From Avena insularis (taxonomy: Eukaryota > Streptophyta > Magnoliopsida > Poales > Poaceae): a DNA stretch of 64,000 bases. Position 1 is the first letter of the stretch. Each line of letters opens with the position of its first letter. The notes under the pieces are model-generated. The model did no database searches. It saw nothing but the letters and a program-made list of their open reading frames with translations, and was not told the DNA's origin. The stretch is taken from positions 154,272,731 to 154,336,730 of the forward strand of contig CM042693.1 in NCBI GenBank assembly GCA_023614405.1, given 5' to 3'. The translations under genes were made by a program, and so were the position numbers. Of this stretch, positions 33,183 through 45,957 are shown piece by piece.

Positions 33183-36100
33183 TGTAACATCCTAGATTTT
33201 ATATTAAGGTGTTACTAGAAGAATGCATCATCCTTGCATCTTTGCATCCTACAAATTAAAGTTACATCAAAAACCCTACCACCAAACCCTAACAAAACCC
33301 TAATAAAATTTCTTCTATGAGCAAGAAGGGGGTTGCCTTTCTTAGCCTTCCTAAAGCTTTGTAAAAATAATATTCTATAGTTCTATGATGACCACCTCAT
33401 TTTTACAAAAATTTAGAAACTGGTTTTATTGTATTTGGACTTGTTATGCAAAAGTTATTAAAGAAAAAAAAAGCAGGAATTGCTAAATGAATAAAAAAAC
33501 TTAAAACCTAACCTACTGGGCTGGCCGCGCAAACCCTACCAGCGTGCGCGCATCGCCTAATCTAATCTGGGTGAAAGGCCTGGCCAGCCATTGGCCAACC
33601 CGCCAACCATGACCGCCAACCATCGATCAAGACGGGCCCACATGTCATCTCTTTCCTCTCCGTGGAAATCGGATGAAACCGTGTGCAGAACGAACTCCGG
33701 CCGAATCGGAGAGGTTCCCGTGACCCCCTCGCCAAGATTCTTCGCCCATATAAACCCCACGATCCCGCCGCTTTGAAACCCTAAAAATTTCTCGATCTAC
33801 CGCCACCGGGCTGCCTCGCTTCGACCATGTTGGAGTAGCCGCCGCCGAAGCTTCGGTAGGTAAAGCTTGTCGGCGATAGGGAGCTCCTCTTTCCCTGATT
33901 TCTTCCTTTTCGAAATCCTCTCGCTCGACCATCACCCCTCATCCGTTTTTCCCCTTGTATAACGCAGCATAGCGACCCCGATTTCTCGCCGTTGTTCCGC
34001 CGGAGCTCGCGAGGAACAGCGGGCCACAACAGCTGTACGAGGAAGCAACGCTCACAACCGTCCATGCCAAGGGAACCGTCAGGAGCTGCTGAATCTCTTC
34101 GACCACTCCATCACCAAGGGAACACGCCAGGACGCCGCCGCCCGTCGCCACCTACGCCACCGCCGCCCATCGCCACCGTCGTTGCCCTGTAAGTCACCGT
34201 CGTCTCCCCCGTCCGTTAGATCTGCCATCAACGGTGTAGATTAGATCTTTTAATCAAAGGGGTATCGGCCACTTAGAACGCGCCGCGTGGCAAGCCCGCG
34301 TCACCTAGCTGGGGCCAATCAGAAGCCGCCACTTGTCGCGAATCGGTTAGGGTTAGGTTTAAATTGGCAGATTGTATTTAAATCTTGCAAAATTCATAGT
34401 AATTCAACCACTTGGCCAAAAATTGCGTATAATATACCGTTGGATTCAAAAAATTGTGTAGAACACGGATCTGAAATAATTCTGCGAGTTTGTAGTAGTA
34501 TTTTCTGTGTAAGATTTAATCTCTAGTTTGGAGTATTTAATTCATAGAAAAATAATTAGAACTCCGTTTTAGTTGATTCTTGTTGCGTTGGATTTTTTTA
34601 CAATGCCTACTGACTAAAATTATAAAATATTGCTTAAGATCTTTAGATCTGTTTCGGGGATGATTTGTTGGTTGGATCTCCTTATGAGCCTATAAATTAA
34701 AGTAACAATTCAAATTGATTAAAATCTGTGGGAAAGTGATACTAACAACATCCCCAACACTTTACCAACTCATAAAGTTTATCTTGGTCAAATTAGAACA
34801 CAACCTTGCATATTACCTTGTTGCATCCATGCATACTTTTTCTGTGGCATTATTTTGTGCAAGTTGTGATTAGATCTATGTTTGTGTTTCGATAGATTGT
34901 TCGGAGTGCGCTGAGGAGTACTATTGTGTACAGTGCTGCTCAGATCAAGGCAAGTTACACCACTTGTTCATAGTTTTGTCCCACTTTTGATTCTATGCAT
35001 GATTAGATCTTCAAAGTCTATAGTATGCATGTGTAGGATGTTCTAGTAGAATTTCTTAGTATTATTTTGCAAGTGCGATGATTTTTGTAGTATGCCATGA
35101 GTACCTCTATACTTAGGAATTTTTCCCTTCTAATAGTTTACCCCTGTTTTTGCTAAGTACTGCTTGCTATGCTATATATATAAAGTACCGTTGGGGGGCT
35201 CGAAAGATAAGAAAATTTTCTAAGTATAAAGGCTCTCTTGGACGATCTTTTCTTCTCAAATGCACTTCAAAATAAAACTAAGTTTTCTTCTGGGCGGAAT
35301 GGTTGTCGGGTCAACGAGTGAGATTTTGGTGGAGGATGGCCGCCCAGGAATCAAAGAAATCTGCCATGTTTCAGAATTTAGAAGCTTCCAATGCAACCAC
35401 AATACATATGGGCTATGTCTTGGCCTAGTACTTAGTGGGAAACCTCACCGGGGTACCAAAATTTGGAGGTTCTTGGCACGGTTGGATCTAGCTGGTAGAG
35501 GTGCTACTAAGGAAAGCCTCGCCATAGTCTTGTCTCTAAAAGGACTTGATCGTGGATTGCGGATAAAGTGCACAAACTCTCGAGAGTATTGCAATATGAT
35601 CGATCGACCGTGTTCACGGAAATAGAACAACATTGAGAATCTAAAGGATGGAGCCTCTGAATGATCTCTCTCTCTCTTCCAAACCTAAAAGTTTTCTAAA
35701 AACCCAAGCCGTGAGTCATATCACTATTGGGTGGGTTTTTGGGAACTTGGTGAGTAATATCCAAGTGATAGGTTGATTGGACACTTGGTGAGTAATATCC
35801 TCGTGTGCCATTCGACCCTATATTACTTAAGCAAATGTTTACAAATTAGGAAAAATTCTATCTCTTTTCCATACTTAAGAAAATTAGCTTTGAGCAAATG
35901 AACTCCACATCCTAAACTAGCCTTGCATGTAGAGTTAGTCTTTTCCTTTCCTTGGTGTAATTTGCCAATACATTCAAAGTATTGACCCAACTTGTTGGCT
36001 TCACGTCTTATGTGCAGAATCTGAAGATTGAAAGGTGCGTAGGGATCGCGAGTCTACACTCAACAAAGCCTGGGGCGTTGATGGACTCAAGCTACTTTAT

Positions 36101-36289
36101 GTTTCCACTATTATTTGAGCTAGCTTAATGCTAAGCAAATTTGTAATAATTCCTTACTCTGGATTCCTCGTGTAATGAAGACTTTGTGTTTTACATGATA
36201 TTCATCGACTGTGAGTGCTAACTTTTGATCCAGGGACTAGCATGTAAATCACAGGGACTTAGGATCTTTATTGATCCAAGGTCACAACA
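33183..36289 (+). repeat. 5' LTR of element D
   Basis: It starts TGTAACATCCTAG and ends GGTCACAACA-type (last base 36289), and it is repeated at 49796. A TATA box TATAAA at 33749-33754 lies after a GC-rich stretch, and the transcript probably starts shortly downstream. Frames at 33591-34192 and 35260-35625 are not supported as genes. Confidence 0.92.
33749..33754 (+). promoter_or_regulatory. TATA box in 5' LTR of D
   Basis: CCATATAAACC sits in the R-proximal GC-rich part of the LTR, followed some 30 bases on by AAACCCTAAAAA. The 3' LTR copy has TATAAC at the same place. Confidence 0.55.
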
Positions 36290-36291
36290 GA

Positions 36292-36303
36292 TGATATCAG
36301 AGC
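36292..36303 (+). other. Primer-binding site of D
   Basis: TGATATCAGAGC lies two bases after the LTR. It matches the initiator tRNA-Met complement with one mismatch (A for G at the third base). Confidence 0.85.
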
Positions 36304-36456
36304 ACATCGTTGCATGTAGGACGTGACCCTAGGATTGGACCCACCTTTAATTTATGTGCCTTACTTGCTTTCTTCTAAGTTATTTTTCACGCACTTCTAG
36401 TACCTGCTTTTCCTCTACTTGTTTAAGTATCTAATGTTCATTCCTCCAACCTAAAG

Positions 36457-37395
36457 ATGACGAGCTTCTTATACGACATTGTCACAGACATCGAGCCCCT
36501 TCGCTTTGGTGGATGCCTCATGGACCTCCTCACGCGTTTGGAACTTCCCCTGCCAACAATCCAGGGAAGCCCAATGAAGAAACTCCACAAGGATGGCTGC
36601 TGGGGAGTCAAAGTCATCCAGCCAGGACGAGATCGAGGCGAGCGCCTGGAGGAGGACATAGCAATCCACGTCATTAGTGACTCCAAGGAGAAGGCCCTTA
36701 GCATCGGCTTGCAACAGCTCATTGGTCGCCTATGTGGACGCCATCAAGAACATCTCCAAGGACACTGCGGTGGCCTTTTTGGAAGGTGTGATGAGGGAGG
36801 AGTTCCCATGGAGTTGACCTTTGAAGAAAGGGCTTCTACCAAGTGCCGAAGGACGCAATATCAAGACTTGGAGTGCCACATCCATGACCTTGAAAAGGGT
36901 AGCTCCCTCGAGATGCTAAGGAACGATGAGCTATGCGCTCTCATCAAGGAGAAGGAGGAAATAATCAAGCAGCAGGAGGAGGCAATGAAGGCCCAAGAGA
37001 TGAAGTTCCAGGACCAAGAGAAGAAGTTCACTAACCAAGAGAAGAGGGTGATAAATAAAAACAAGAGGATTAGGGAACTCAAGAAGGAGATCGAGGAAAC
37101 TAATGTGCAGACCGAGGGCCTTTGCAAGATAATTAGTGAGGTGTGTGCTTCCAAGAGGGACTTGGCAAAGAAACTTGAAGCCACGAAGAAGTCAAGCCTA
37201 GTGGAAGAACTGCAGGGCGAGGAGGGACTTCAGGAGCAGCTAGAAGCCACTACCAAGAAGATGCAAGATGAAATAAAGGACCTCCAAGAGAAGCTTGAAA
37301 CTGTCACCAAGGAGATGGAGCTGTACAAGTCAACCCTGGAGCAGGAAGGCTACTCGTTCGAGGACGAGGAAGAGGAAGGCGTGGAAGATGTGTAG
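36457..37395 (+). CDS. Extra coiled-coil protein encoded upstream of gag in element D
   Basis: This is an uninterrupted frame of 312 codons between the primer site and gag. Residues 1-125 are a globular-looking region with the block GRLCGRHQEHLQG and, later, GVPMELTFEERAST. Residues about 140-300 are dense in Lys, Glu and Gln with heptad-like spacing, a long coiled coil (EKEEIIKQQEEAMKAQEMKF). The C-terminus is acidic (EDEEEEGVEDV). It contains no protease, RT or zinc motif. It lies on the same strand as gag with 207 bases between. A damaged homologue sits in the same place in element C. The role is unknown; a structural or RNP-assembly function is a guess from the coiled coil. It is intact while gag and pol of the same element are broken. 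Confidence 0.7.
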   Translation: MTSFLYDIVTDIEPLRFGGCLMDLLTRLELPLPTIQGSPMKKLHKDGCWGVKVIQPGRDRGERLEEDIAIHVISDSKEKALSIGLQQLIGRLCGRHQEHLQGHCGGLFGRCDEGGVPMELTFEERASTKCRRTQYQDLECHIHDLEKGSSLEMLRNDELCALIKEKEEIIKQQEEAMKAQEMKFQDQEKKFTNQEKRVINKNKRIRELKKEIEETNVQTEGLCKIISEVCASKRDLAKKLEATKKSSLVEELQGEEGLQEQLEATTKKMQDEIKDLQEKLETVTKEMELYKSTLEQEGYSFEDEEEEGVEDV

Positions 37396-37602
37396 TAGTT
37401 GGACCACCTTTAAATTTTATATTTGAACGTTATTCGCGATTGTAATAAATACCAAGTCATGTTTGGTTTAGTTAAACTTGGATGACTTCTGTGTTATACT
37501 TGCGCTGCTTGTGTCTTGTGTGCCTTGTGTGTTTTCATAAGGGTAGGAGTTTACTACTTAGACTTTCTGTCTATTTCTTAACTTGTTTCTCAAACCCCAC
37601 AG

Positions 37603-38458
37603 ATGCCACCAAGACGTGCGAACACCGAAATTCCTCTAGAGATTATGCAACTTTTGGCCACTCAGAACCAGCTGATCCAACTGCTCACTCAGAATATGTA
37701 AAACAACAACAACAACGCGCCACCTTCGCCACCCCCACATCCACCACCTCCCCAATAGGATCGCTTGACTCGGTTTTTGAGGTTGAACCCACCTACCTTC
37801 ACTAGCAGCGCTGAACCAATCGTTGCAGATGACTGGCTCCGCACAATTAATAAGAAGTTAGACACCGTGCAAGCTGTTGGAGCCGACAGGGTGCGTTATG
37901 CCGTGCACCAACTTGAAGGACCTGCTGCAGAATGGTGGGATAACTACCAAGTCACCCACCTGGATATTGATGCTATCACTTGGAATCAGTTTGAGATAGC
38001 TTTCTGCACTCATCATGTGGCTACGGGTGTCATGACTCTAAAAAGGCACGAGTTTCGTGACTTACACCAGCTGCACCGTTCTGTCACCGGGTATGGTGAG
38101 CTTTTCAACAAGCTAGCCTGTTATGCACCCGATGATGTTTCCACTGATGCCAAGAGGCAGGAGGAATTCTTAAAAGGACTCAATGATAAGATATCTATTC
38201 ACTTGTGGCTCAGAAGTTTGACCACTTTCAGGAGCTCTTGGACAGGGCCATTGTGGTTGAATCCAAGAGGAAGAGCATAGAGAACCGCAAGAGGAAGTCT
38301 AACCCTCACAAGCACTCATTACATGCGAGCGGTGCACTTCATCACCACCACCTTATAACAGTAATGGCCACAACCATAACGGTCATCACCATGGCAGTGA
38401 CAAACACAATGGGCATAAGCACCGTAATGGAAATGGCAGCAATGGAAAGGATCTCAGT
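37603..38458 (+). pseudogene. Gag of element D
   Basis: It starts MPPRRANTEIPLEIMQLLAT at 37603. In-frame TAA (37699) and TAG (37756) interrupt the linker. The capsid-like domain follows: PIVADDWLRTINKKL, then EGPAAEWWDNYQ and LKRHEFRDLHQL. A frameshift near 38200 moves the end of the domain into another frame (FDHFQELLDRAIVVESKRKS). Gag forms the particle; the domain order matches Tekay chromoviruses. The nucleocapsid knuckle follows at 38459. Confidence 0.85.
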
Positions 38459-39328
38459 GTGACATGCTTTAAGTGCAACAAGATAGGGCACTATGCAACT
38501 ACTTGCCCCGAGAAAAAGAATGGCTATGGCAATGGGAATGGCAATGGACACAACCATGGCAATGGAAACAGGAAGAAGCCAAATCGGTTTGTTAAAGCCA
38601 CAATGAATCATGTCTCCATGGAGGATGCTTGTGATGCACCGGACTCCGTGATTGGTAAGTTCAAGCTCAATTCTGTTTTCGTAGTTGTTCTTTTTGATAC
38701 TGGTGCATCGCATTCATTCATATCAAGGGTATTTGTGGATAGATGCAATATACCTATGGATACTATAGGTTCTCCCCTAAGGGTAAGTTCTCCTGGAGGA
38801 GAAATAGTGGCAAACTCTGGTTGTCGGGGGTTAGAACTAAGGATTGGGACTCACATCTTTCCCACAAGTCTAGTGGTTCTGGAGTCACAAGGATTAGACA
38901 TAATCTTGGGCATGAATTGGATGACCGAATATGAGGGAGTCATAGATTGTGCCAAAAGGACGGTCATGCTCACAACACCGGAAGGGAAAAGAATTTTGTC
39001 AAGTCAAATTTTGCACTTAAGGAAATTATGGTGAATTCTCTTAAGGAGGTTAGCTTGGGAGATGTACCCATTGTGAAGGAATACCCAAATGTCTTTTCGG
39101 AAGAGTTACCCGGGATGCCTCCCGACCGTGATATTCAGTTTCTCATTGACTTGATGCCAGGCACAAGGCCGATAGCCAAGAGACCATACAAGATGGATGT
39201 GGACGAGTTGAAGGAACTCAAGAAACAACTTAGGGAACAATTGGACAAGGGATTCATTCAACCTAGCACGTCATCTTGGGGAGCGCTTGTCTTATTCGTG
39301 GAAAAGAAGGATAAAACCTAGAGGCTAG
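38459..39328 (+). pseudogene. Nucleocapsid knuckle, protease and start of RT of D
   Basis: CFKCNKIGHYATTC is a strict CCHC knuckle, followed by an Asn/Gly-rich tract. The protease has VVLFDTGASHSFI (catalytic DTGA) and later LDIILGMNWM. After a frameshift near 39010 the RT N-terminal part reads [16 protein letters not shown] and, later, [13 protein letters not shown] at 39319-39321 precedes the point where copia E is inserted (39329). RT continues at 47257. Confidence 0.85.
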
Positions 39329-40622
39329 TGAAGGGATACGGGTAGGCTACACTAGCGCAAATCAAAATTTTCTACCGCGTAAACCAGGATTATTGTTGTC
39401 ATAGATCACGGGATTACCACTAGACACGCAGTTGCAGAATTGATGAAGCGCGTCGAGGCAGTGCAGACGTTCCACGTCTCCTCCTTGTCCTCGTCCCACG
39501 AGCAGCTCCCCTTGCGCGGCTCGTCCAAGTACCACAGATGCAGCACCTCCGAGGTATCCACATATGCGGGGTGGAAGCGTCAGACGCCGGACTGCTAGGT
39601 CCGCGCGTGCAACACAGGCGTGAGGAGTGGCGGCTGGGTGGAATGGTCTAACCGTGGTCAGCTCGCCCCACCCTCTCTTATATAGGCGTCCCTAGTGGGC
39701 TTCTACATTAGCAGCCCGTTAGTAGCCTAAGCCTAGTCTAATTCGGATCCAATCCTCATTAGGCTTCCAGCCCCTTAAGTGTGTGACCCTATAGGTTCAT
39801 ATACGTGTAGACATGACACGAATACACTTATTCTGTCAATAGTTGGTAACGGCCTCTAGCAAGACGTGCCAACTCCTAAACGCATACAAAGATCATATCG
39901 GACAAACCATCACAAGGTTTAGTACATGTCTTTCCCTTTGCCTCACGATATTTAGTCTAGCTCCAAGCTGACCTCTCTTTCTCGATACTATGATTCGGAA
40001 TCCCTTTACTAGGTTAACTCTTTAACCATATGTAGCACGGCCATGCATTTCTGGATCCGATCACTCGAGGGGCCCAGAGATATCTCTCTCAAGTAGAGAG
40101 GGGAAAATCCCATCTTGATTGACCATGCCTTGCAGCATAGTTCAGGACAAACCCAAAAACTACCTTTATGACTACCCAGTTACGGAGTAATGGTTGATAG
40201 CCCCAAAGTAGGTCGATCCACATCTCAAGTACATGCGACAATCTCAGGTCTAAGGACAAAACATACACGATGTGTAGAGAGAGCTGCAAGTCTAATTGCC
40301 AGTCTCAAGTTGGGTCAGTCCAACCCCATGTTCATAACATGTGTCCACATCATTGGTTTGACATCTCCATGTCTATGACTTGAGAAACATAGTCATCAAC
40401 CAATCGATGTGCTAGTCTAATATTCACGTGTGTCCTCACATAAACTCCGACTAGGGACAACTATTAAATAACCATACAAGTAAAGAGTTTCACAAACAAT
40501 TCACATAATTGCCAATCAATACAAGTTGCCTGATATGGATATTCAAGGAACATTACAATAACTCATGGATACATATGAAATATAATCATCTCTATGATTG
40601 CCTCTAGGGTATATTTCCTTCA
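39329..40622 (-). repeat. 3' LTR of element E
   Basis: 1,294 bp, with ends TGAAGG and CCTTCA. The minus-strand TATA box copy TATATAA is at 39678-39684. The adjoining polypurine tract (minus CAAGTGGGAGAC, about 40623-40634) fits BARE-type elements. Confidence 0.92.
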
Positions 40623-40634
40623 GTCTCCCACTTG

Positions 40635-41332
40635 CACTAGAGTCAATCTAAAATGTATCTAATACCAATTGCTCTTGTGTGCGCTTCATGCGCGGGCTGC
40701 GGGAGAGGCTTAGTCAAGGGATCAGCAACATTTGACTCCGTATGTATTTTGCATATCATGACACTACCATCCTCAACGAACTCACGAATCTGATGGTAAC
40801 GCATGCGAATATGTTTGTTCTTCTGGTGCTATCTAGGTTCCTTGGCTTGTGCAATAGCACCATTGTTGTCACAATAAACGTCCAAGGGATTGGACGCGCC
40901 CTAAACCACACCGAGAGCGATCAGGAAATTCCTAATCCAAACAACTTCCTTTACGGCCTCCGAGGCAACAATATATTCAACTTCTGTTGAAGAGGAGGTC
41001 ACCGTATCTTGCTTGGAACTTTTTCAGCTCACAACACCACCATTCATGGCAAACACATAACCTGATTGCGATTTCGAATCATCTGAGTCGTTAAGGTAAC
41101 TCGCATCTATGTAACCCTTTACACTGAGTTCATCCTCACCTCCGTAAACTAGGAACACATCCTTAGTCCTTTTCAAGTACTTAAGGATGTTCTTTACCGC
41201 TGTCCAGTGACCTTCACCTGGATCAACCTGGTATCTGCTCGTAACACTTAGAGCATAGGAAACATCTAGGCGAGTACATATCATTGCGTACATGATGGAT
41301 CCAATAGCCGAAGCATATGGAACCCTGCTCAT
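40635..41332 (-). pseudogene. Copia E RNase H region
   Basis: MSRVPYASAIGSIMYAMICT (41332 leftwards) and NILKYLKRTKDVFLVYGG belong to the copia RT-RNase H connection. IDASYLNDSDDSKSQSGYVF carries the RNase H block. A TGA at 41024-41026 falls where Trp is expected (VSW). Beyond it the frame reads on through SSSTEVEYIVASEAVKEVVW with a further stop, so the domain is damaged. Confidence 0.8.
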
Positions 41333-42819
41333 GCGCTCACGCTCATCAGTAGTCGAAGGACCTTTGAGTCTTCTTTGAGTTTAATGTCGTGAGACATGGG
41401 CAAGAACCCCTTTTTAGCCTCTTCCATGCTGAATTGTTTCAACACTTTGTCAATGTATGTACTCTGGCTTAATCCAATTAGCCTTCTTGATCTATCTCTA
41501 TAGATCTTGATTCCCAGAATGTATGCCGCTTCTCCCAAGTCCTTCATCGAAAAACTATTTTTCAATGAGGTCTTAACAGATTCGAGCATAGGAATGTCAT
41601 TTCCAATCAGCAACATGTCATCTACATATAAGATTAGAAATACCAGCGCTCTCCCACTTTCCTTCTTGTAAACACAAGGTTCTTATTTGTTTTTGATGAA
41701 GCCAAACTCCTTTACAACTTCATCAAATTGAATGTTCCAACTCTGAGATGCTTGCTTCAGCCCATAAATGGACTTTAGAAGTTTGCATACCTTTCCAGCA
41801 TTGTTTGGATCGACAAAACCTTCGGACTGCATCATATACACGTCCTCAGTTAGGATTCCATTTAGGAAAGCCGTCTTGACATCCATCTGCCATATTTCAT
41901 AGTCGACATGTGCAGCAATGGCTAGAATAATCCGTATAGATTTAAGCATCGCTACGGGTGAGAAAGTCTCGTCATATTCAACTCCTTGAACTTGTCGAAA
42001 ACCTTTTGCAACAAGTCGATCTTTATGGATGTGAACATTTCCATCCATATCAATCTTTTTCTTATAGATCCATTTGCACTCGATGGCTTTAAAACCATCA
42101 GGCAGGTCAACCAAGTTCCAAACTTGATTGTCTCCCATGGACTCTATCTCGGATCTCATGGAGATCAGCCATTTATCAGAGTCTGGGTCCACCATCACTT
42201 CTGCATAGGTCGCAGGCTCATCATTGTCTAACAATAATAATTCTCGCGCTTCGTGGAGCCTCGCCGACCTTCGTGGTTGTGGTGCTTCTGTTGCCACGGG
42301 TTCCTCAACTTGTTCTGCTACAATAGCATCACTCGTAGAAGCATCCCCAACTGGCTCATCTTGAACTTCTTCAAGTCGCACCGACCTTCCACTTGTTCCC
42401 TTTGTGAGAAACTCTTTCTCTAGGAAAACACCGCTATGAGCGACAAACACTTTGCCCTCCTCTCGGTTGTAGAAGTAATAGCCTAAGGTTTCCCTCGGAT
42501 ATCCCACGAAAATGCACTTATCCGATTTGGGTGTTAGCTTGTCCGACTGAAATCGCTTGACAAATGCATCACAACCCCAAATCTTTAGAAAAGACAAACT
42601 GGGATTCTTTCCAGTCCACATCTCATATGGTGTCTTAACTACGGATTTAGATGGTACCCTATTAAGTGTGAAAGCTGCCGTTTCTAGAGCGTAACCCCAA
42701 AATGATAATGGTAAATCCGACTGGCTCATCATCGATCGAACCATGTCCAACAAAGTTCGACACGCTGCTCGAGACCCGTTTCTTTGAGGCCCGGCGTAAT
42801 TTGTGGAACAATTCCGCAA
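41329..42819 (-). pseudogene. Copia E integrase C-terminal part and reverse transcriptase
   Basis: From 42819 the frame enters the end of the integrase core (RTLLDMVRSMMSQSDLPLSF), then GKNPSLSFLKIWGCDAFVKR. RT follows: CKWIYKKKIDMDGNVHIHKD, WQMDVKTAFLNGILTEDVYM and YGLKQASQSW. A TAA at 41683-41685 interrupts; the frame continues with LYVDDMLLIGND (active site) to a frameshift near 41365. Copia domain order (integrase before RT) is clear. Confidence 0.88.
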
Positions 42820-44567
42820 CTCTTAAGATGATCGCTAAATTTGTGACTCAAATATTCACCTCCATGATCAGATCGCAAGGCCTTTATTTTCTTGCCATGT
42901 TGATTCTCTACTTCACTCTGAAACTCCTTGAACTTTTCAAAAGTTTCATACTTATGCCTCATCAAGTAGACATAACCATATCTACTGAAATCATCAGTAA
43001 AAGTAATGAAGTATTGATATCCTCCTCTGGCTGTCGTGCTCATTGGTCCACATACATCAGTATGTATGAGTTCCAATAAGTCTGCCGCTCTCTCGGGTAA
43101 ACCCGAAAAAGGCGACTTGGTCATCTTTCCAAGTAAACAAGCCTGACATGTCTCGTATGATTCAAAATCAAACGAAGTTAGAATACCATCACCATGGAGC
43201 TTCTTCATACGCTTTTCACTTATATGTCCCAAACGACAATGCCATAAATAGGTAGGACTCAAATCATTAGGCCAAAGCCTTTTAGCACTAACATTGTAAA
43301 CAGATGCATCATGAAGATTCAAAATAAATAACCCATTCACAATGGGAGCATCAACCATAAACATAGCATTCTTAGAGATTACACAACCATTGTTTGCACT
43401 CTCGAATGTATAACCATCCCTCATCAAACATGAAGGTGATAAAATCTTTCGACCCATACTAGGAATGTAATAACAATTATTCAACTCCATAATAAATCCT
43501 GACGGAAGGTGAAGTTGCATGACACCGACGAACAATGCAGCAACCCTTGCTTTATTTCCGACGCGAAAATCCACTTCGCCTTTTTGCACTTCTCTAGTCC
43601 TTATTAGCCCCTGCATCGAATTGCAAATATGAGCAACCGATCCGGTATCAAATACCCAAGAGTTAACATAGGAATCAGCGAGAAGAATGTACACAACATT
43701 TACAACAAGCGTACCTAAGTGGGAAGTACTCTTACTTCCACTCTTCTTCAAAGAAGCTTGGTACTTGCTGCAGTTTCTCTTCCAGTGGCCATGTTCATGA
43801 CAAAAGAAGCTCCCAATGTCTTCTACAGGTCCAGCCTTTTGCTTGGGTGAATACTTAGGGATCGTATCCTTAGCCTTGCCCTTCTTCTTCCAAGAAGTAC
43901 CCTTTTTCTTGAAGCTAGGACTGTTCTGCACAACAATCACATAGCTATGCCCTGCACACTTCTTCATGTCACTTTTTGCTGTTTTTAGCATCCCGCATAA
44001 CTCATTAAGGCCCTTCTCCACCCCATGCATATGGTAGTTCGAAATGAACTGCCCATAGATAGATGGAAGAGACGCCAAAATGAAGTCAGTGCCCAACTCT
44101 TGGCCTAGTGGAAAACCAAGCTTTTCCAAAGTCTGACTGTAACCAACCATTTTGATCACATGGGGGCCTACAACTGCTCCCTCTGCCAGCTTGCATTCGA
44201 CAAAGGACTTGGCAACATTGTACCTCTCAGTCCTTACCTGATCTTGGAACATGTCCTTAAGAGCGACGATCATATCGTACGCTTCCTGATCCTCAAACTT
44301 CTTTTGGAGTTCAGGTTCCATGCATGCAAGCATAAGACAACTAACCTCAAGAGAATCATCACAAGCTCTCTTGTAGGCATTCTTGAGGACAGCAGATGCA
44401 TTATCAGCAGGTTCATCGGTGATTGGGGTATCCAGAACCGTTTCCTTTTTATCAGACCTGAGAACAATTCTCAGGTTACGGACCCAGTCCGAATAGTTTG
44501 TTCCATTAAGTTTATCTTTGTCAAGAATCGAATGCAAAGAAAAAGGTGATGCAGTGTTTGGTGCCAT
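42729..44567 (-). pseudogene. Copia E gag, protease and integrase
   Basis: The ATG at 44567 (MAPNTASPFSLHSIL) is preferred over one at 44657 because it starts the typical BARE gag. Gag carries NGTNYSDWVRNLRIVLRS. The knuckle reads FFCHEHGHWKRNC with its first Cys replaced by Ser. Protease has WVFDTGSVAHICNSMQGL. The integrase zinc region is HCRLGHISEKRMKKLHGDG with CQAC, and the core has HTDVCGPM, FTDDFSRYGYVYLM and RSDHGGEYLSHKF. A frameshift near 42830 breaks the polyprotein at PQITPG. Confidence 0.9.
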
Positions 44568-45944
44568 TGATCTACAAAAGAAAACATGCAAAATACTAAG
44601 CCATGTAACCATGAAAGAGTAAAACATATTAAACAATTTAATAGCATATACTCCCACTTAAATCAATATCCCTCTGTTGATACTAAGTGATTCAAGATCC
44701 ACAATTAACAAGTCGACTAGTGAGCTTTAGCATCACTGCTAGAAGACAAGGTAAATTGGTAAGCAACACTTGCTAATTATATCACATATGACTCTTGTTG
44801 TTGGGTGACATCTCTATGTCAAAACTAGGCGCCCAACCTTTATGCCCCAAGGTCCTTAACTATTAAGATGACCTTGTCAAGCTCACCAACCCTTATGCAT
44901 GTAGGTATCCGATACAAACCCATCCAGCCAAGGAAAACCGCGACACCCTAATTTCATAGGCCCACCAACGATTGTACGGGGCATAGGATGGTGCAAGGTT
45001 TGGTTGGGAGGGCATGGTTTAACTTAAACTTTGTGAGGGATCATTCTACTTCTATCATCTAAGCATGCATAGAGTAAAACACATAAGAATAGCATTCACA
45101 TAGTTGTGACGCAGTATGGCCCATTTTCTCATGGTGATCTCCATCGCCATAGAACCTTTCCACCATGATGATTTCCATCTTCATGTTCCATGTGAGCCAT
45201 ATTCCAAGTGATGAGTCCTCCAAGAACTAATACAAGCTATTACTCCTAACAGCTAGTAATCAAAATTACATAGTATTGGGATCATCACAAGTGGCACGCA
45301 TGCCATTACAATAAATGACAACACATATGGCTCCAGCAATGTTGCCCTACTCACAACATGCAGGTCATGCAAATTTTCATACATGCATCACATACATATA
45401 TGGGCCATACTGATCACATACATCCTGCAAAAACAAGTTATGCATAGAATCGCATTCTACCGGATCATGTGACATCGCAGCACCTAGTTACCTTAACGAG
45501 ATACAAAAGGGGCTACGATTAAGGGGGTCAAGGGTCTCCCCTGCTAAGATTCTCGAAGGCGTCCGAAATCGTGAAAATGAGAGATCGAATCTACACAATT
45601 TTCTTTAAGGATTTTGATTGGCAAATCAAATTCACCATAAACCAACTCCTGTCCCGATTCAATCAAAATCCTTTGATCACGGTACATCGATTTTAGATCT
45701 AGGTTCCGATTCGATCAATCATATTGATCTTCGCGTGATTCAACAGGATTTATGTGTCACTGTCTACCACAATGGCGGAAGCCGACCGGTAGGGGTAAGT
45801 CGTTCGACAACCTCATAATCACGATCACGGAAAGCAAGATCATAGATCAATCATGAACCACCGCCATATAAACGATCACATCATTCATATCAATCTGCAT
45901 ATCACCATATGCAAACATCCCGAACCTATAACTGAACAGCATCG

Positions 45945-45956
45945 GCTCTGATACCA
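45945..45956 (-). other. Primer-binding site of E
   Basis: On the minus strand TGGTATCAGAGC lies one base after the 5' LTR. It is an exact initiator tRNA-Met complement. Confidence 0.92.
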
Positions 45957-45957
45957 C

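Noticed and set aside
33591..34192. Plus- and minus-strand frames near the TATA box of D
   Set aside because: They lie in the GC-rich leader of the LTR. The same stretch at 50236-50832 has altered frames.
35260..35625. 121-codon open frame in the LTR of element D, present in both LTRs
   Set aside because: The second copy (51875-52165) is frameshifted and no domain is visible. Presence in both LTRs follows from LTR duplication, not from selection.
42702..43079. Plus-strand frame of 125 codons
   Set aside because: It is antisense to copia E integrase, whose motifs are unambiguous.
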